A stretch of 64,000 bases of DNA from Trichomonas vaginalis G3 (Eukaryota > Parabasalia > Trichomonadida > Trichomonadidae), in assembly GCF_026262505.1 (NCBI RefSeq), contig NC_067205.1, forward strand, positions 24,585,585-24,649,584, given 5' to 3'. The notes under the pieces are model-generated. The model saw nothing but the letters and a program-made list of their open reading frames with translations. It did not search any database and was not told the origin of the DNA. The position numbers were made by a program, and so were the translations under genes. Each line of letters opens with the position of its first letter. Positions within the stretch are counted from its first letter, which is position 1. Below are positions 1-9,038 of this stretch, in pieces.

Positions 1-89
1 CAAATTCCTTTTCCGACAGATTTTATTCCATTCCATATACCTCTTCCAACATTTCGAAAGAAGTTTCCTATCTTACTGAAGAAACCCAT
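1..89 (-). CDS. Glycine-rich amphipathic virion-type peptide (partial, Polinton fragment)
   Basis: Only the first 29 or so codons lie in the window; the gene runs off the left edge. It starts MGFFSKIGNFFRNVGRGIW and continues with GIKSVGKGI. Glycines alternate with large hydrophobic and basic residues, as expected for an amphipathic, membrane-active helix. The adenovirus pVI helix has a similar style, and a related protein starting MGFGDYVKAGWGMVKKNPG lies at 38506-38913 in the large Polinton. The start is supported by a T-run (ATTTTTAC) about 12 nt upstream followed by GTAAAATG. Membrane activity is inferred from composition only. Confidence 0.5.
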   Translation of the reverse strand, partial: MGFFSKIGNFFRNVGRGIWNGIKSVGKGI

Positions 90-107
90 TTTACTATATG
101 TAAAAAT

Positions 108-470
108 CTAATGTCCGCCTAGTCTTTTGCGTTTCCTGTTGAGTTCCATAGCATTCTTTAACTGGAGCTCATACATTCTGTTTCTCCTCTGGTAGAAAAC
201 ATATTCTGGGTCAACTCCTGTGTTCGCGTCATCTGCATAAAGTTGTTTATATCCCACTTCAGGGTTTGTATAAAACTCTTTCCATCTCATATTTGCATAC
301 CATGGTGGCAAACCTAACGCAGCGTCATTTGACATGGCAGTTTGCATTTGTACATCTGTTGGCACTTGACCATAGTTTGCCATTGCAGTTTGTATTCTAA
401 CTTCATTTGGAATATTCTCTGGGTTTGGTTGTCCAGGTTGCTGTGCATTCGCTAAGTTCTGTGCGTCCAT
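108..470 (-). CDS. Unrecognised 120-aa Polinton-fragment protein
   Basis: This 120-residue protein is not recognised. The N-terminal third is rich in N, Q and P and contains two similar segments (VRIQTAMANYGQVP and VQMQTAMSNDAALG), an internal duplication. The C-terminal part is tyrosine-rich and then basic, ending KRKRLGGH. ATTTTTAT lies about 15 nt upstream and the start reads TTAAATGG, the standard Polinton start context in this window. The gene lies between the amphipathic-peptide gene and a small membrane-protein gene on the same strand. A virion or DNA-binding role is possible from the basic tail but unproven. Confidence 0.55.
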   Translation of the reverse strand: MDAQNLANAQQPGQPNPENIPNEVRIQTAMANYGQVPTDVQMQTAMSNDAALGLPPWYANMRWKEFYTNPEVGYKQLYADDANTGVDPEYVFYQRRNRMYELQLKNAMELNRKRKRLGGH

Positions 471-476
471 TTAATA

Positions 477-623
477 TTAGATAAAAATATCTCTTACGAG
501 TACATATGCAACATTTGCAGGCATTGGTTCATCTTCATATTCTCTGTACTTTTCTGCCACGTCAAATAAATAAATGACACAATGGAAAAAACCTAAAACA
601 AGTAGTCCTATTTCAAACCACAT
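477..623 (-). CDS. 48-aa single-pass membrane protein (Polinton fragment)
   Basis: A short reading frame (MWFEIGLLVLGFFHCVIYLF, then a charged tail) encodes one N-terminal transmembrane helix of about 18 residues and a soluble C-terminus rich in Y, E and R. Its start follows ATTTTATTAG plus a short spacer and TAAATG, matching the other Polinton genes, which is the main reason to accept so short a gene. A 56-aa single-pass protein sits beside the methylase gene in the large Polinton (31743-31913). No sequence identity is visible, so functional equivalence is a guess. Confidence 0.5.
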   Translation of the reverse strand: MWFEIGLLVLGFFHCVIYLFDVAEKYREYEDEPMPANVAYVLVRDIFI

Positions 624-639
624 TTACTTACTAATAAAA

Positions 640-1418
640 TTTCTTTATTGTGACACTTTCTCCAGTTTATAGGACCTCTCTCATATTCTATCTTGTCAAT
701 ATATAAACTCATAGTCAGTATGTCCTCTAAACCATCTCATAACGGTTCCAAACCACTTTTATCGGATGTAAAGTAAAAGCATGGATGGTTTATGTATACG
801 TCTAAAGTTTCTAAGAGTCTCTCAAAGTCCAGTCTACTTGGTATTGAAATCCCATGTGTTATAGAAGCGGGTCCACTATAAAGAAAACATTTTCCTTGTC
901 TTTATATTTTTCATACAACTCTGTCAATGACATCTCACAACTCTATACCCTCAATATATTTTTCTATGTCCTCTTTTGAAAACTTGTATAGTTAAGATAA
1001 AAACTTTTGACATAAGTGTTTCAATGTCATGAACTCTTATAGCACCACTATATAATAGTCTAGTAGATATACTATCTCAGTCTATATATTCTGCTTTTTT
1101 CAAAACCTCTCTCACAATATTTTTCTTATCTAATGGTATACGTTCCATCTTACCTATAGGTATCTTTTCTTTTAACTCTTTCAATATATTATTTGTGTCT
1201 GGAATATGTTTGAGACGGTCCATATAGTTGTCGAAGTCATTGCATATAATCTTTGAGTCAGGAAATATGGTATGACATAAATGGGATATATAGAAACTTC
1301 CACCGAACAAATCTACAAATGTTAGACCATTCGGTAGTTTCTTAAGTTCTCTCAATATAATATCTTTACATCTACTCTTATTTCCAAAGAACGGTAACGG
1401 TGGTTTTGTAAAATTCAT
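640..1418 (-). pseudogene. Dam-family adenine methylase remnant (Polinton fragment)
   Basis: The first 113 codons are open and closely parallel the methylase at 31032-31718. Both start M-FTKPPLPF-GNKS and share VDLFGGS-YISHL, DYDNY-like and RLKHI-DTN-ILKELKE blocks. FFGNK corresponds to the S-adenosylmethionine-binding motif of the D12/Dam class. The downstream part is decayed, with several breaks. The start has the T-run and TATAAATG context. It shows that more than one Polinton lineage in this genome carried such an enzyme. Confidence 0.7.
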
Positions 1419-1517
1419 TTATATATAATAATAAAAATGTTTTTACCCGAAAAGTGATAGAAAAGTGACAAAACATGAAAACATATATAATTTGTGAAAA
1501 GTGACACATTATATAAT

Positions 1518-1628
1518 GTTTTCGACCCAGAAGAAGGCTTCTTCCCAGAAGCAATGGAGGAAGAAGAGGAGGAGGAAATACAAGACTCTATCCAAGAAGA
1601 GTCCTCCGAATTCACACCAGAAGACTAA
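1518..1628 (+). pseudogene. Acidic reading-frame remnant
   Basis: An open frame of 36 codons ends in a natural stop and encodes a glutamate-rich tail (FDPEEGFFPEA, then a run of seven E, then an acidic S/T segment ending TPED). It follows GAAAAGTGACACATTATATAATG at its left edge, a context like other Polinton gene starts, but the only ATG there is in another frame. It is most simply the surviving end of an acidic Polinton protein. Evidence is limited to composition and location. Confidence 0.25.
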
Positions 1629-1669
1629 CAATTTTCCGAATAAAAACTTCATTTATACTAAACATCTTC

Positions 1670-1702
1670 GGGGCTAGAGGGCGCAACGCGCCTGGAAGCC
1701 CC
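1670..1702. other. GC-rich imperfect hairpin
   Basis: A 33-bp GC-rich island stands out from the AT-rich background. Its outer arms GGGGCT and AGCCCC are complementary, the inner arms GGCGC and GCGCC close a loop of AAC, and mismatched bases lie between. It lies at the edge of the Polinton fragment, inside a 66-codon open frame that I do not believe is a gene. It may be the end or core of a dispersed repeat; nothing here shows a function. Confidence 0.4.
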
Positions 1703-1712
1703 ACTACCTTTT

Positions 1713-2007
1713 TTTTGCAATTGGGTATATTATTATTTGTTCTGATAAAATTTATCTTAATATTATCTCTTTTGATATAAAATAAATTATGTATATTCAA
1801 TAGTTCATCCATATTGTATATAGCATCATATTTTCACCCAAAAATAAGAATGTTTTTAAAATATTTCCGTCAGGCTCAGAAAAATTGAAATGATTCTATA
1901 ATTTACAAGGAAATCTTTTTGGAAATAAGAGAAATCGGGATTAGGGCAAGGTTAACAAATTGGAATTAACCAAATCCTAAAATATTGAAATATAAAAAAG
2001 CAAAGAT
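1713..2007. other. AT-rich spacer without a recognised gene
   Basis: Nothing supportable was seen. The sequence is AT-rich and joins directly with 7882-8195 if the transposon between them is removed, so both are one ancestral spacer. Confidence 0.6.
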
Positions 2008-2022
2008 AAAACAATAAAGAAT
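2008..2022. repeat. Left target-site duplication, 15 bp
   Basis: AAAACAATAAAGAAT stands immediately outside the left inverted repeat and recurs exactly at 7867-7881 outside the right one. The adjoining bases differ, so the duplication is exactly 15 bp. This length is within the range known for the IS481 family. Confidence 0.9.
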
Positions 2023-2577
2023 TGTTATAGACCGAAAATAGATTTTTTCGGTTTTCTCTTCAAATAATTGAAAGAATGATACTATTATAGGTTTATTATA
2101 TTATATAGCATATAATCATGCTATAGCCGAAAATTATAAGTTTTGAGAAGATTGAATAAAACACAAATAAATTTGAATGTAAGTTAAATTGCTTGTTGTT
2201 TTTAATAGCTATTTAATGAGAAATCCAATATTGCAAAATTCAAATTGAATGATTGAAAGAACAGAAAAAGTCATTCTTTTCAATTTCGAATATGTTTCAT
2301 TGTATTTATAATTATATGGCAAATAAGATATTTAAACTTGATTTTTGAAGGAAAATTCACAAAATCGAATAAATTCAAATAATTTCTATTCAAAATAAAC
2401 TAGTTATTTGAGTTTAATACTAATTATCTATTCAAACTACAAAGTTTGTAATTTAAAATATTTTGTGAGATCAGATTGAATTAATTCAAGGTTCTTTTCA
2501 ATTAATATTAATGACCATATTACGCATTTTCGAACATTCTAAACCAAATATATAAAAATGGGAGACGAATGTTAAAT
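2023..2577 (+). repeat. Outer part of left terminal inverted repeat
   Basis: About 555 bp with its reverse complement at 7312-7866; no mismatch was noticed in reading the two side by side. It contains a palindrome-rich stretch (ATTATATAGCATATAATCATGC near 2094-2120) that could form secondary structure or bind transposase. Confidence 0.9.
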
Positions 2578-3770
2578 TTTCTAGACATAAAGAAGTTGTT
2601 TTACCGAGTTTTAGCTCTTATCTCTAACAAAAATTAATTTTTTAAAAAAATGACCGAATACGTTTCACAGCGAGAAAAAAATAAAAGGCAAGATAGAATT
2701 TTCTAGACATAAAGAAGTTGTTTACCGAGTTTTAGCTCTTATCTCTAACAAAAAATTAATTTTTAAAAAAATGACCGAATACGTTTCACAGCGAGAAAAA
2801 ATAAAAAGGCAAGATAGAATTTTCTAGACATAAAGAAGTTGTTTACCGAGTTTTAGCTCTTATCTCTAACAAAAAATTAATTTTTAAAAAAATGACCGAA
2901 TACGTTTCACAGCGAGAAAAAAATAAAAGGCAAGATAGAATTTTCTAGACATAAAGAAGTTGTTTACCGAGTTTTAGCTCTTATCTCTAACAAAAAATTA
3001 ATTTTTAAAAAAAAAATGACCGAATACGTTTCACAGCGAGAAAAAAATAAAAGGCAAGATAGAATTTTCTAGACATAAAGAAGTTGTTTACCGAGTTTTA
3101 GCTCTTATCTCTAACAAAAAATTAATTTTTAAAAAAAATGACCGAATACGTTTCACAGCGAGAAAAAAATAAAAGGCAAGATAGAATTTTCTAGACATAA
3201 AGAAGTTGTTTACCGAGTTTTAGCTCTTATCTCTAACAAAAAATTAATTTTTAAAAAAATGACCGAATACGTTTCACAGCGAGAAAAAAATAAAAGGCAA
3301 GATAGAATTTTCTAGACATAAAGAAGTTGTTTACCGAGTTTTAGCTCTTATCTCTAACAAAAAATTAATTTTTAAAAAAATGACCGAATACGTTTCACAG
3401 CGAGAAAAAAATAAAAGGCAAGATAGAATTTTCTAGACATAAAGAAGTTGTTTACCGAGTTTTAGCTCTTATCTCTAACAAAAAATTAATTTTTAAAAAA
3501 ATGACCGAATACGTTTCACAGCGAGAAAAAAATAAAAGGCAAGATAGAATTTTCTAGACATAAAGAAGTTGTTTACCGAGTTTTAGCTCTTATCTCTAAC
3601 AAAAAATTAATTTTTAAAAAAATGACCGAATACGTTTCACAGCGAGAAAAAAATAAAAGGCAAGATAGAATTTTCTAGACATAAAGAAGTTGTTTACCGA
3701 GTTTTAGCTCTTATCTCTAACAAAAAATTAATTTTTAAAAAAATGACCGAATACGTTTCACAGCGAGAAA
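2578..3770 (+). repeat. Left ~121-bp tandem array (about 10 units)
   Basis: Units start TTTTCTAGACATAAAGAAG and end GCAAGATAGAA, with a period of 121 bp and small length variation in poly-A tracts. Each unit, read from CATAAAGAAGTTG to the TAG of TTTTCTAGA, is open for about 39 codons and includes an ATG (MTEYVSQREKNKRQDRIF). Units are nearly identical, indicating recent amplification or gene conversion. Confidence 0.92.
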
Positions 3771-3947
3771 AAATTAAAACTGTACACTGATTTTCATTTT
3801 CATTTCCAGTCACTTTACTTATTATTTTTTCTTTTTTTCATTTTAATTATAAATTATTTCATAATACGTTTATTTACGTTACCATTTTCTTTATTATTTT
3901 GAATTCCATACTAGACACTTATAGAATATTTTGATTGTTAACGTACT

Positions 3948-3952
3948 TCATT
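3948..3952 (+). promoter_or_regulatory. Initiator (TCATT) of the transposase gene
   Basis: TCATT fits the trichomonad initiator TCA-Y-W, with the A as transcription start. The ATG at 3956 follows within 6 nt. This decides for the ATG at 3956 rather than any upstream non-ATG codon. Confidence 0.65.
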
Positions 3953-3955
3953 AAA

Positions 3956-4930
3956 ATGAATCCTTACAAAGGGTATGTCGATCGAATTTACCTAATTGGT
4001 ATTTCCAATCAGATTGAAGAAGGTAAAATGACATGGGAAGAAGCTTGCACCCATGTTCCCATCGCCCCAACCTTTCAATCAAATGATTTCAAATATTTAG
4101 ATGTTTCAAAATCTTTTTTACAAAATCAATTTAGCTTACAGAATATCCCATTGCCTAAAGGCAAGAAAGGTCGTAGGGTCAATCCCTACGACCAAATCAA
4201 AGCTCTTGCTGTGATACATGACCACTGGGCCTTTCCCTGTGGTCAAACAAAACAATGGAAATGTTTGAAATTACAACAAATTGATGTATCTTATAGAGAA
4301 GTACGCAGATACTTCAAAGAAAATCATTTCACCAAGACGCGATTAGAGCATGCCGGGCCAGAAACAGCAGTAAGATATTGGGCGCTTTCACCCAATCTTA
4401 TCTGGCACGCAGATGTTCATTATTTTAGGGGTGTTCGTGGCCAGTATATTTATGGCATAATCGACGATTTTAGCCGCAAAGTCCTAGCGTGTATACAAAT
4501 ACCAGATATGCTGGCAGCGACGACAGCGAACGTTGCGGCTTCCGCCTTCATTGAATTTGGCGCCCCTTATTGTTTCTGGACCGACAACGGTTCAGAAAAT
4601 AGGGGCGCCTTTCAAGATCTACTTGATCTTTGGGGCGTCCAATGGCGGCATACAGACTCTCATTCTCCCTACCAAAATGGGAAGATTGAGAGATTCTGGC
4701 CGACATTGGAGCGCTGCCAAAGCATTCAGGCTATTCCTGCCTTTATTTGGGAGTACAATAATAACACCACCGATGAAGATCTCCCAATTAATCCATTAAC
4801 TGGAACAAATTACACGCCAAATCAAATGTATCAGCTGAAACCGAAATACACAAATGCAGATACAGAAAGGTTGTGGCAAATATGGGATACAGATACAGGC
4901 ATGACCGCTGTTGACACATTCACAGCGTAA
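3956..4930 (+). CDS. DDE (rve-fold) transposase, IS481-like
   Basis: This 324-aa protein is the sole gene of the transposon. The integrase core shows the acidic triad: D153 in HADVHYF, D210 in WTDNGSEN and E245 in NGKIERFW, with 34 residues between the second and third. GK-I-ERF after a proline/tyrosine-containing SPYQN resembles the IS481 signature more than the IS3 one. The N-terminal 100 residues (KKGRRVNPYDQIKAL, then a helical region) probably bind DNA. A C-terminal extension of about 70 residues is unassigned. The start at the ATG just after the TCATT initiator gives a 6-nt leader. The whole frame is open and the triad complete, so it is probably active, or was until very recently. Confidence 0.88.
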   Translation: MNPYKGYVDRIYLIGISNQIEEGKMTWEEACTHVPIAPTFQSNDFKYLDVSKSFLQNQFSLQNIPLPKGKKGRRVNPYDQIKALAVIHDHWAFPCGQTKQWKCLKLQQIDVSYREVRRYFKENHFTKTRLEHAGPETAVRYWALSPNLIWHADVHYFRGVRGQYIYGIIDDFSRKVLACIQIPDMLAATTANVAASAFIEFGAPYCFWTDNGSENRGAFQDLLDLWGVQWRHTDSHSPYQNGKIERFWPTLERCQSIQAIPAFIWEYNNNTTDEDLPINPLTGTNYTPNQMYQLKPKYTNADTERLWQIWDTDTGMTAVDTFTA

Positions 4931-5344
4931 TAATAAACATAATTTTTTAATTTCATTTTTAACAAGTTTTTTTTAAATGTATGTAATAAATAATTCATTA
5001 GAATATGATAATGCACATTGTAACAGAATAGAACAATCACCAAATTTTTTTTTTGAAATTAAAAAATAAAAGTAAAAAGGATAAAGTAATCTAACCAAAA
5101 AAGATATTTAAAAGAATTTTGGAAAAAACAGAATAAGGATAATGATATTATTTTAGATACACAATCGATGTACTGAAGAATAATCCGGTAAAATGATGAT
5201 ATAAAATTAGATTATTTTACAAGTAGCTAAAAGAATAAAACTATAATATAAAATAAATGAAGTTTAATGAAACAATAAAGGTTAAATAAATAATAAAGAT
5301 TTTTATTTTATATCAGTATTGAGAAGAAGTAACAGCTGACACTT

Positions 5345-7311
5345 GGTAGACAACTTCTTTATGTCTAGAAAATTCTATCTTGCCTTTTATTTTTTTCTCG
5401 CTGTGAAACGTATTCGGTCATTTTTTTAAAAATTAATTTTTTGTTAGAGATAAGAGCTAAAACTCGGTAAACAACTTCTTTATGTCTAGAAAATTCTATC
5501 TTGCCTTTTATTTTTTTCTCGCTGTGAAACGTATTCGGTCATTTTTTTAAAAATTAATTTTTTGTTAGAGATAAGAGCTAAAACTCGGTAAACAACTTCT
5601 TTATGTCTAGAAAATTCTATCTTGCCTTTTATTTTTTTCTCGCTGTGAAACGTATTCGGTCATTTTTTTTAAAAATTAATTTTTTGTTAGAGATAAGAGC
5701 TAAAACTCGGTAAACAACTTCTTTATGTCTAGAAAATTCTATCTTGCCTTTTATTTTTTTCTCGCTGTGAAACGTATTCGGTCATTTTTTTAAAAATTAA
5801 TTTTTTGTTAGAGATAAGAGCTAAAACTCGGTAAAACAACTTCTTTATGTCTAGAAAATTCTATCTTGCCTTTTATTTTTTTCTCGCTGTGAAACGTATT
5901 CGGTCATTTTTTTAAAAATTAATTTTTTGTTAGAGATAAGAGCTAAAACTCGGTAAACAACTTCTTTATGTCTAGAAAATTCTATCTTGCCTTTTATTTT
6001 TTTCTCGCTGTGAAACGTATTCGGTCATTTTTTTTAAAAATTAATTTTTTGTTAGAGATAAGAGCTAAAACTCGGTAAACAACTTCTTTATGTCTAGAAA
6101 ATTCTATCTTGCCTTTTATTTTTTTTCTCGCTGTGAAACGTATTCGGTCATTTTTTTAAAAATTAATTTTTGTTAGAGATAAGAGCTAAAACTCGGTAAA
6201 CAACTTCTTTATGTCTAGAAAATTCTATCTTGCCTTTTATTTTTTCTCGCTGTGAAACGTATTCGGTCATTTTTTTTAAAAATTAATTTTTGTTAGAGAT
6301 AAGAGCTAAAACTCGGTAAACAACTTCTTTATGTCTAGAAAATTCTATCTTGCCTTTTATTTTTTTCTCGCTGTGAAACGTATTCGGTCATTTTTTTTAA
6401 AAATTAATTTTTTGTTAGAGATAAGAGCTAAAACTCGGTAAACAACTTCTTTATGTCTAGAAAATTCTATCTTGCCTTTTATTTTTTTCTCGCTGTGAAA
6501 CGTATTCGGTCATTTTTTTAAAAAATTAATTTTTTGTTAGAGATAAGAGCTAAAACTCGGTAAACAACTTCTTTATGTCTAGAAAATTCTATCTTGCCTT
6601 TTATTTTTTTCTCGCTGTGAAACGTATTCGGTCATTTTTTTAAAAATTAATTTTTTGTTAGAGATAAGAGCTAAAACTCGGTAAACAACTTCTTTATGTC
6701 TAGAAAATTCTATCTTGCCTTTTATTTTTTTCTCGCTGTGAAACGTATTCGGTCATTTTTTTAAAAATTAATTTTTTGTTAGAGATAAGAGCTAAAACTC
6801 GGTAAACAACTTCTTTATGTCTAGAAAATTCTATCTTGCCTTTTATTTTTTTCTCGCTGTGAAACGTATTCGGTCATTTTTTTAAAAATTAATTTTTTGT
6901 TAGAGATAAGAGCTAAAACTCGGTAAACAACTTCTTTATGTCTAGAAAATTCTATCTTGCCTTTTATTTTTTTCTCGCTGTGAAACGTATTCGGTCATTT
7001 TTTTAAAAATTAATTTTTTGTTAGAGATAAGAGCTAAAACTCGGTAAACAACTTCTTTATGTCTAGAAAATTCTATCTTGCCTTTTATTTTTTTCTCGCT
7101 GTGAAACGTATTCGGTCATTTTTTTAAAAATTAATTTTTTGTTAGAGATAAGAGCTAAAACTCGGTAAACAACTTCTTTATGTCTAGAAAATTCTATCTT
7201 GCCTTTTATTTTTTTCTCGCTGTGAAACGTATTCGGTCATTTTTTTAAAAATTAATTTTTTGTTAGAGATAAGAGCTAAAACTCGGTAAACAACTTCTTT
7301 ATGTCTAGAAA
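5345..7311 (-). repeat. Right ~121-bp tandem array (about 16 units)
   Basis: This is the inverted counterpart of the array at 2578-3770, with the same unit in the opposite orientation and about six more copies. Length differences among units are in the A/T homopolymers beside ATTAATTTTT. The unequal copy number between arms points to slippage or unequal exchange after the arms formed. Confidence 0.92.
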
Positions 7312-7866
7312 ATTTAACATTCGTCTCCCATTTTTATATATTTGGTTTAGAATGTTCGAAAATGCGTAATATGGTCATTAATATTAATTGAAAAGAACCT
7401 TGAATTAATTCAATCTGATCTCACAAAATATTTTAAATTACAAACTTTGTAGTTTGAATAGATAATTAGTATTAAACTCAAATAACTAGTTTATTTTGAA
7501 TAGAAATTATTTGAATTTATTCGATTTTGTGAATTTTCCTTCAAAAATCAAGTTTAAATATCTTATTTGCCATATAATTATAAATACAATGAAACATATT
7601 CGAAATTGAAAAGAATGACTTTTTCTGTTCTTTCAATCATTCAATTTGAATTTTGCAATATTGGATTTCTCATTAAATAGCTATTAAAAACAACAAGCAA
7701 TTTAACTTACATTCAAATTTATTTGTGTTTTATTCAATCTTCTCAAAACTTATAATTTTCGGCTATAGCATGATTATATGCTATATAATATAATAAACCT
7801 ATAATAGTATCATTCTTTCAATTATTTGAAGAGAAAACCGAAAAAATCTATTTTCGGTCTATAACA
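7312..7866 (-). repeat. Outer part of right terminal inverted repeat
   Basis: Reverse complement of 2023-2577, ending CGGTCTATAACA at the right edge of the transposon. Confidence 0.9.
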
Positions 7867-7881
7867 AAAACAATAAAGAAT
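7867..7881. repeat. Right target-site duplication, 15 bp
   Basis: AAAACAATAAAGAAT, an exact copy of 2008-2022. Confidence 0.9.
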
Positions 7882-8176
7882 CGAAGTTTTGGGAAATTTC
7901 GCGATAAAAAACCTGATTCGATGTTAAATTATAACATTACATTAGTAGTTCTGTATATATTTAAAGGAATTTGATTGAACTCCCCTAAAAAGCAATTGTA
8001 AGAAATCTTTTCTATACATCGGCCAAGATTACATTGAATTTTGAGATTTGTGAGTGTGGATATCATTCACAATTTTTGTTTATCGTTGACCAATCATGGA
8101 TAAAATAGTCCCTTTCACTGTTTTTAGTATATTTAGTTTTTCCTTTTCACAAAATTTTTCTATAAAAAAATTGATA
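7882..8176. other. AT-rich spacer
   Basis: No gene or repeat was recognised. It is the upstream region of the membrane-protein gene that starts at 8196. Confidence 0.6.
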
Positions 8177-8181
8177 TCATT
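8177..8181 (+). promoter_or_regulatory. Initiator (TCATT) of the first 2-TM gene
   Basis: TCATT lies 15 nt before the ATG at 8196. A three-codon upstream frame (ATG AAA TAA, 8186-8194) lies between the predicted transcription start and the gene start. Confidence 0.55.
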
Positions 8182-8195
8182 TGATATGAAATAAA

Positions 8196-8789
8196 ATGGA
8201 CAATCAAATTGACCAGGACATTTATATCAAAGATCAAGAAAATGTAACTGAACAGCAACAGAAGGATGATGGCAAAACTTTCATAAATGATGATTTTAAA
8301 GATATTATTAAACTCACAAAAGAATATCTCGATTTGATCAACCCGTACCAAGACTATACATATTCATCAAATATTGAATGCAATTATGTAATTCCTAGCC
8401 CATACGCGAAAAAACATAATTACATACCTCCTCCGATTGATAAATATAAACTTAGATTCTTATATAAATTGAAAGATGGAAAAGAAATTAATTTCGACCA
8501 CCCATTACCCCCAGATCTCCCTCTAGAATCAGCAGTTGATTCCCCACATGAGGAAGAAGAGCATAATGAAGAAGATATTATTATCAGAAGTGATATTGTA
8601 TGTTGTAGGCCTGATAACCCCGATGCAATGGAAATACTTCAATATTTAGCCATAATTATATTACCAATTTTAGGTCCTGTTCTCTATTACTATTGGAAGG
8701 ACACAAACCAAAAGTTAGCTCAGAAGCTAATGTATGCTACCTTTATCACTTTAGTCATTTTTATATTTATTTTGTTTGTTGTTTTATAA
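8196..8789 (+). CDS. Two-TM membrane protein, paralogue A
   Basis: A 197-aa protein of no family I recognise. Residues 1-140 are hydrophilic and acidic with several prolines. The C-terminal 55 residues form two hydrophobic helices (EILQYLAIIILPILGPVLYY and ATFITLVIFIFILFVVL) joined by a short WKDTNQKLAQK loop. Thus the N-terminus and the very end of the protein probably face the same side. Before the helices are a KDGK motif, a PLPPDLPL motif and a CCRPDN motif, all shared with the gene at 9039-9593. The two are tandem duplicates about 250 bp apart with equal length and layout. A role at an endomembrane or the surface is possible, but nothing in the sequence specifies it. Confidence 0.75.
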   Translation: MDNQIDQDIYIKDQENVTEQQQKDDGKTFINDDFKDIIKLTKEYLDLINPYQDYTYSSNIECNYVIPSPYAKKHNYIPPPIDKYKLRFLYKLKDGKEINFDHPLPPDLPLESAVDSPHEEEEHNEEDIIIRSDIVCCRPDNPDAMEILQYLAIIILPILGPVLYYYWKDTNQKLAQKLMYATFITLVIFIFILFVVL

Positions 8790-9014
8790 ATTTTTGTATT
8801 ATATCGCAAATCTTGAGTATGTTTTCATTTTTCATGCCTACAAAGTGGACAAGTATATACTGTGAGATCGTCAAAATCTACGAATGTTTTGCGAACATAA
8901 ATTTTATAAAAATTTTCAAGCTCATTTCTAACATATATGCTTGATGATCTATGAGTAACCTATAGATGAATTTTTATAATTCAGTTCCAGACATTTAAAA
9001 AAGTGACGGACCGA

Positions 9015-9019
9015 TCATT
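9015..9019 (+). promoter_or_regulatory. Initiator (TCATT) of the second 2-TM gene
   Basis: TCATT lies 20 nt before the ATG at 9039. A five-codon upstream frame (9029-9046) begins in the leader and overlaps the gene start out of frame. Confidence 0.55.
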
Positions 9020-9038
9020 ACAATTTATATGGATAAAA

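Larger units (their letters stand above)
1..1640. mobile_element. Decayed Polinton (Maverick) fragment, right-hand part
   Basis: This stretch carries genes of the same kinds as the large Polinton at 17587-41135. They are the start of a glycine-rich amphipathic protein, a 120-aa protein, a 48-aa single-pass membrane protein and a Dam-family methylase, all on the minus strand. An acidic reading frame follows on the plus strand. Start codons are preceded by the same T-run plus AAATG signal seen in the large element. It is a second, older and clearly broken copy with several breaks. Its left part lies outside the window. The right edge is approximate because no terminal repeat or target duplication was recognised. 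Confidence 0.75.
2023..7866 (+). mobile_element. IS481/IS3-like DNA transposon with array-bearing inverted repeats
   Basis: The 5.84-kb element has termini TGTTATAGACCG and CGGTCTATAACA and perfect 15-bp flanking duplications. Each inverted repeat has a unique outer part of about 555 bp, which looks identical on the two sides. Each then has a head-to-tail array of about 121-bp units, roughly 10 copies on the left and 16 on the right in opposite orientation. Between the arms lies one transposase gene of the rve/DDE fold. Identical outer arms and an intact duplication mean a very recent insertion, and nothing in the gene looks broken. The long target duplication and a GK-x-ERF motif favour an IS481-like eukaryotic group over IS3-like, Ginger or Polinton types. 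Family assignment is from motifs by eye. Confidence 0.85.

Noticed and set aside
1415-1615. Serine-rich 66-aa minus-strand frame
   Set aside because: Antisense of an acidic plus-strand reading frame (GAA/GAG runs read as serine codons).
1612-1812. 66-aa minus-strand frame over the GC-rich hairpin
   Set aside because: No start signal, AT-rich upstream part, and the only conspicuous segment comes from the hairpin repeat.
2578-7311. CRISPR array
   Set aside because: Units are 121 bp, contiguous and without unique spacers, and lie in transposon inverted repeats of a eukaryote.
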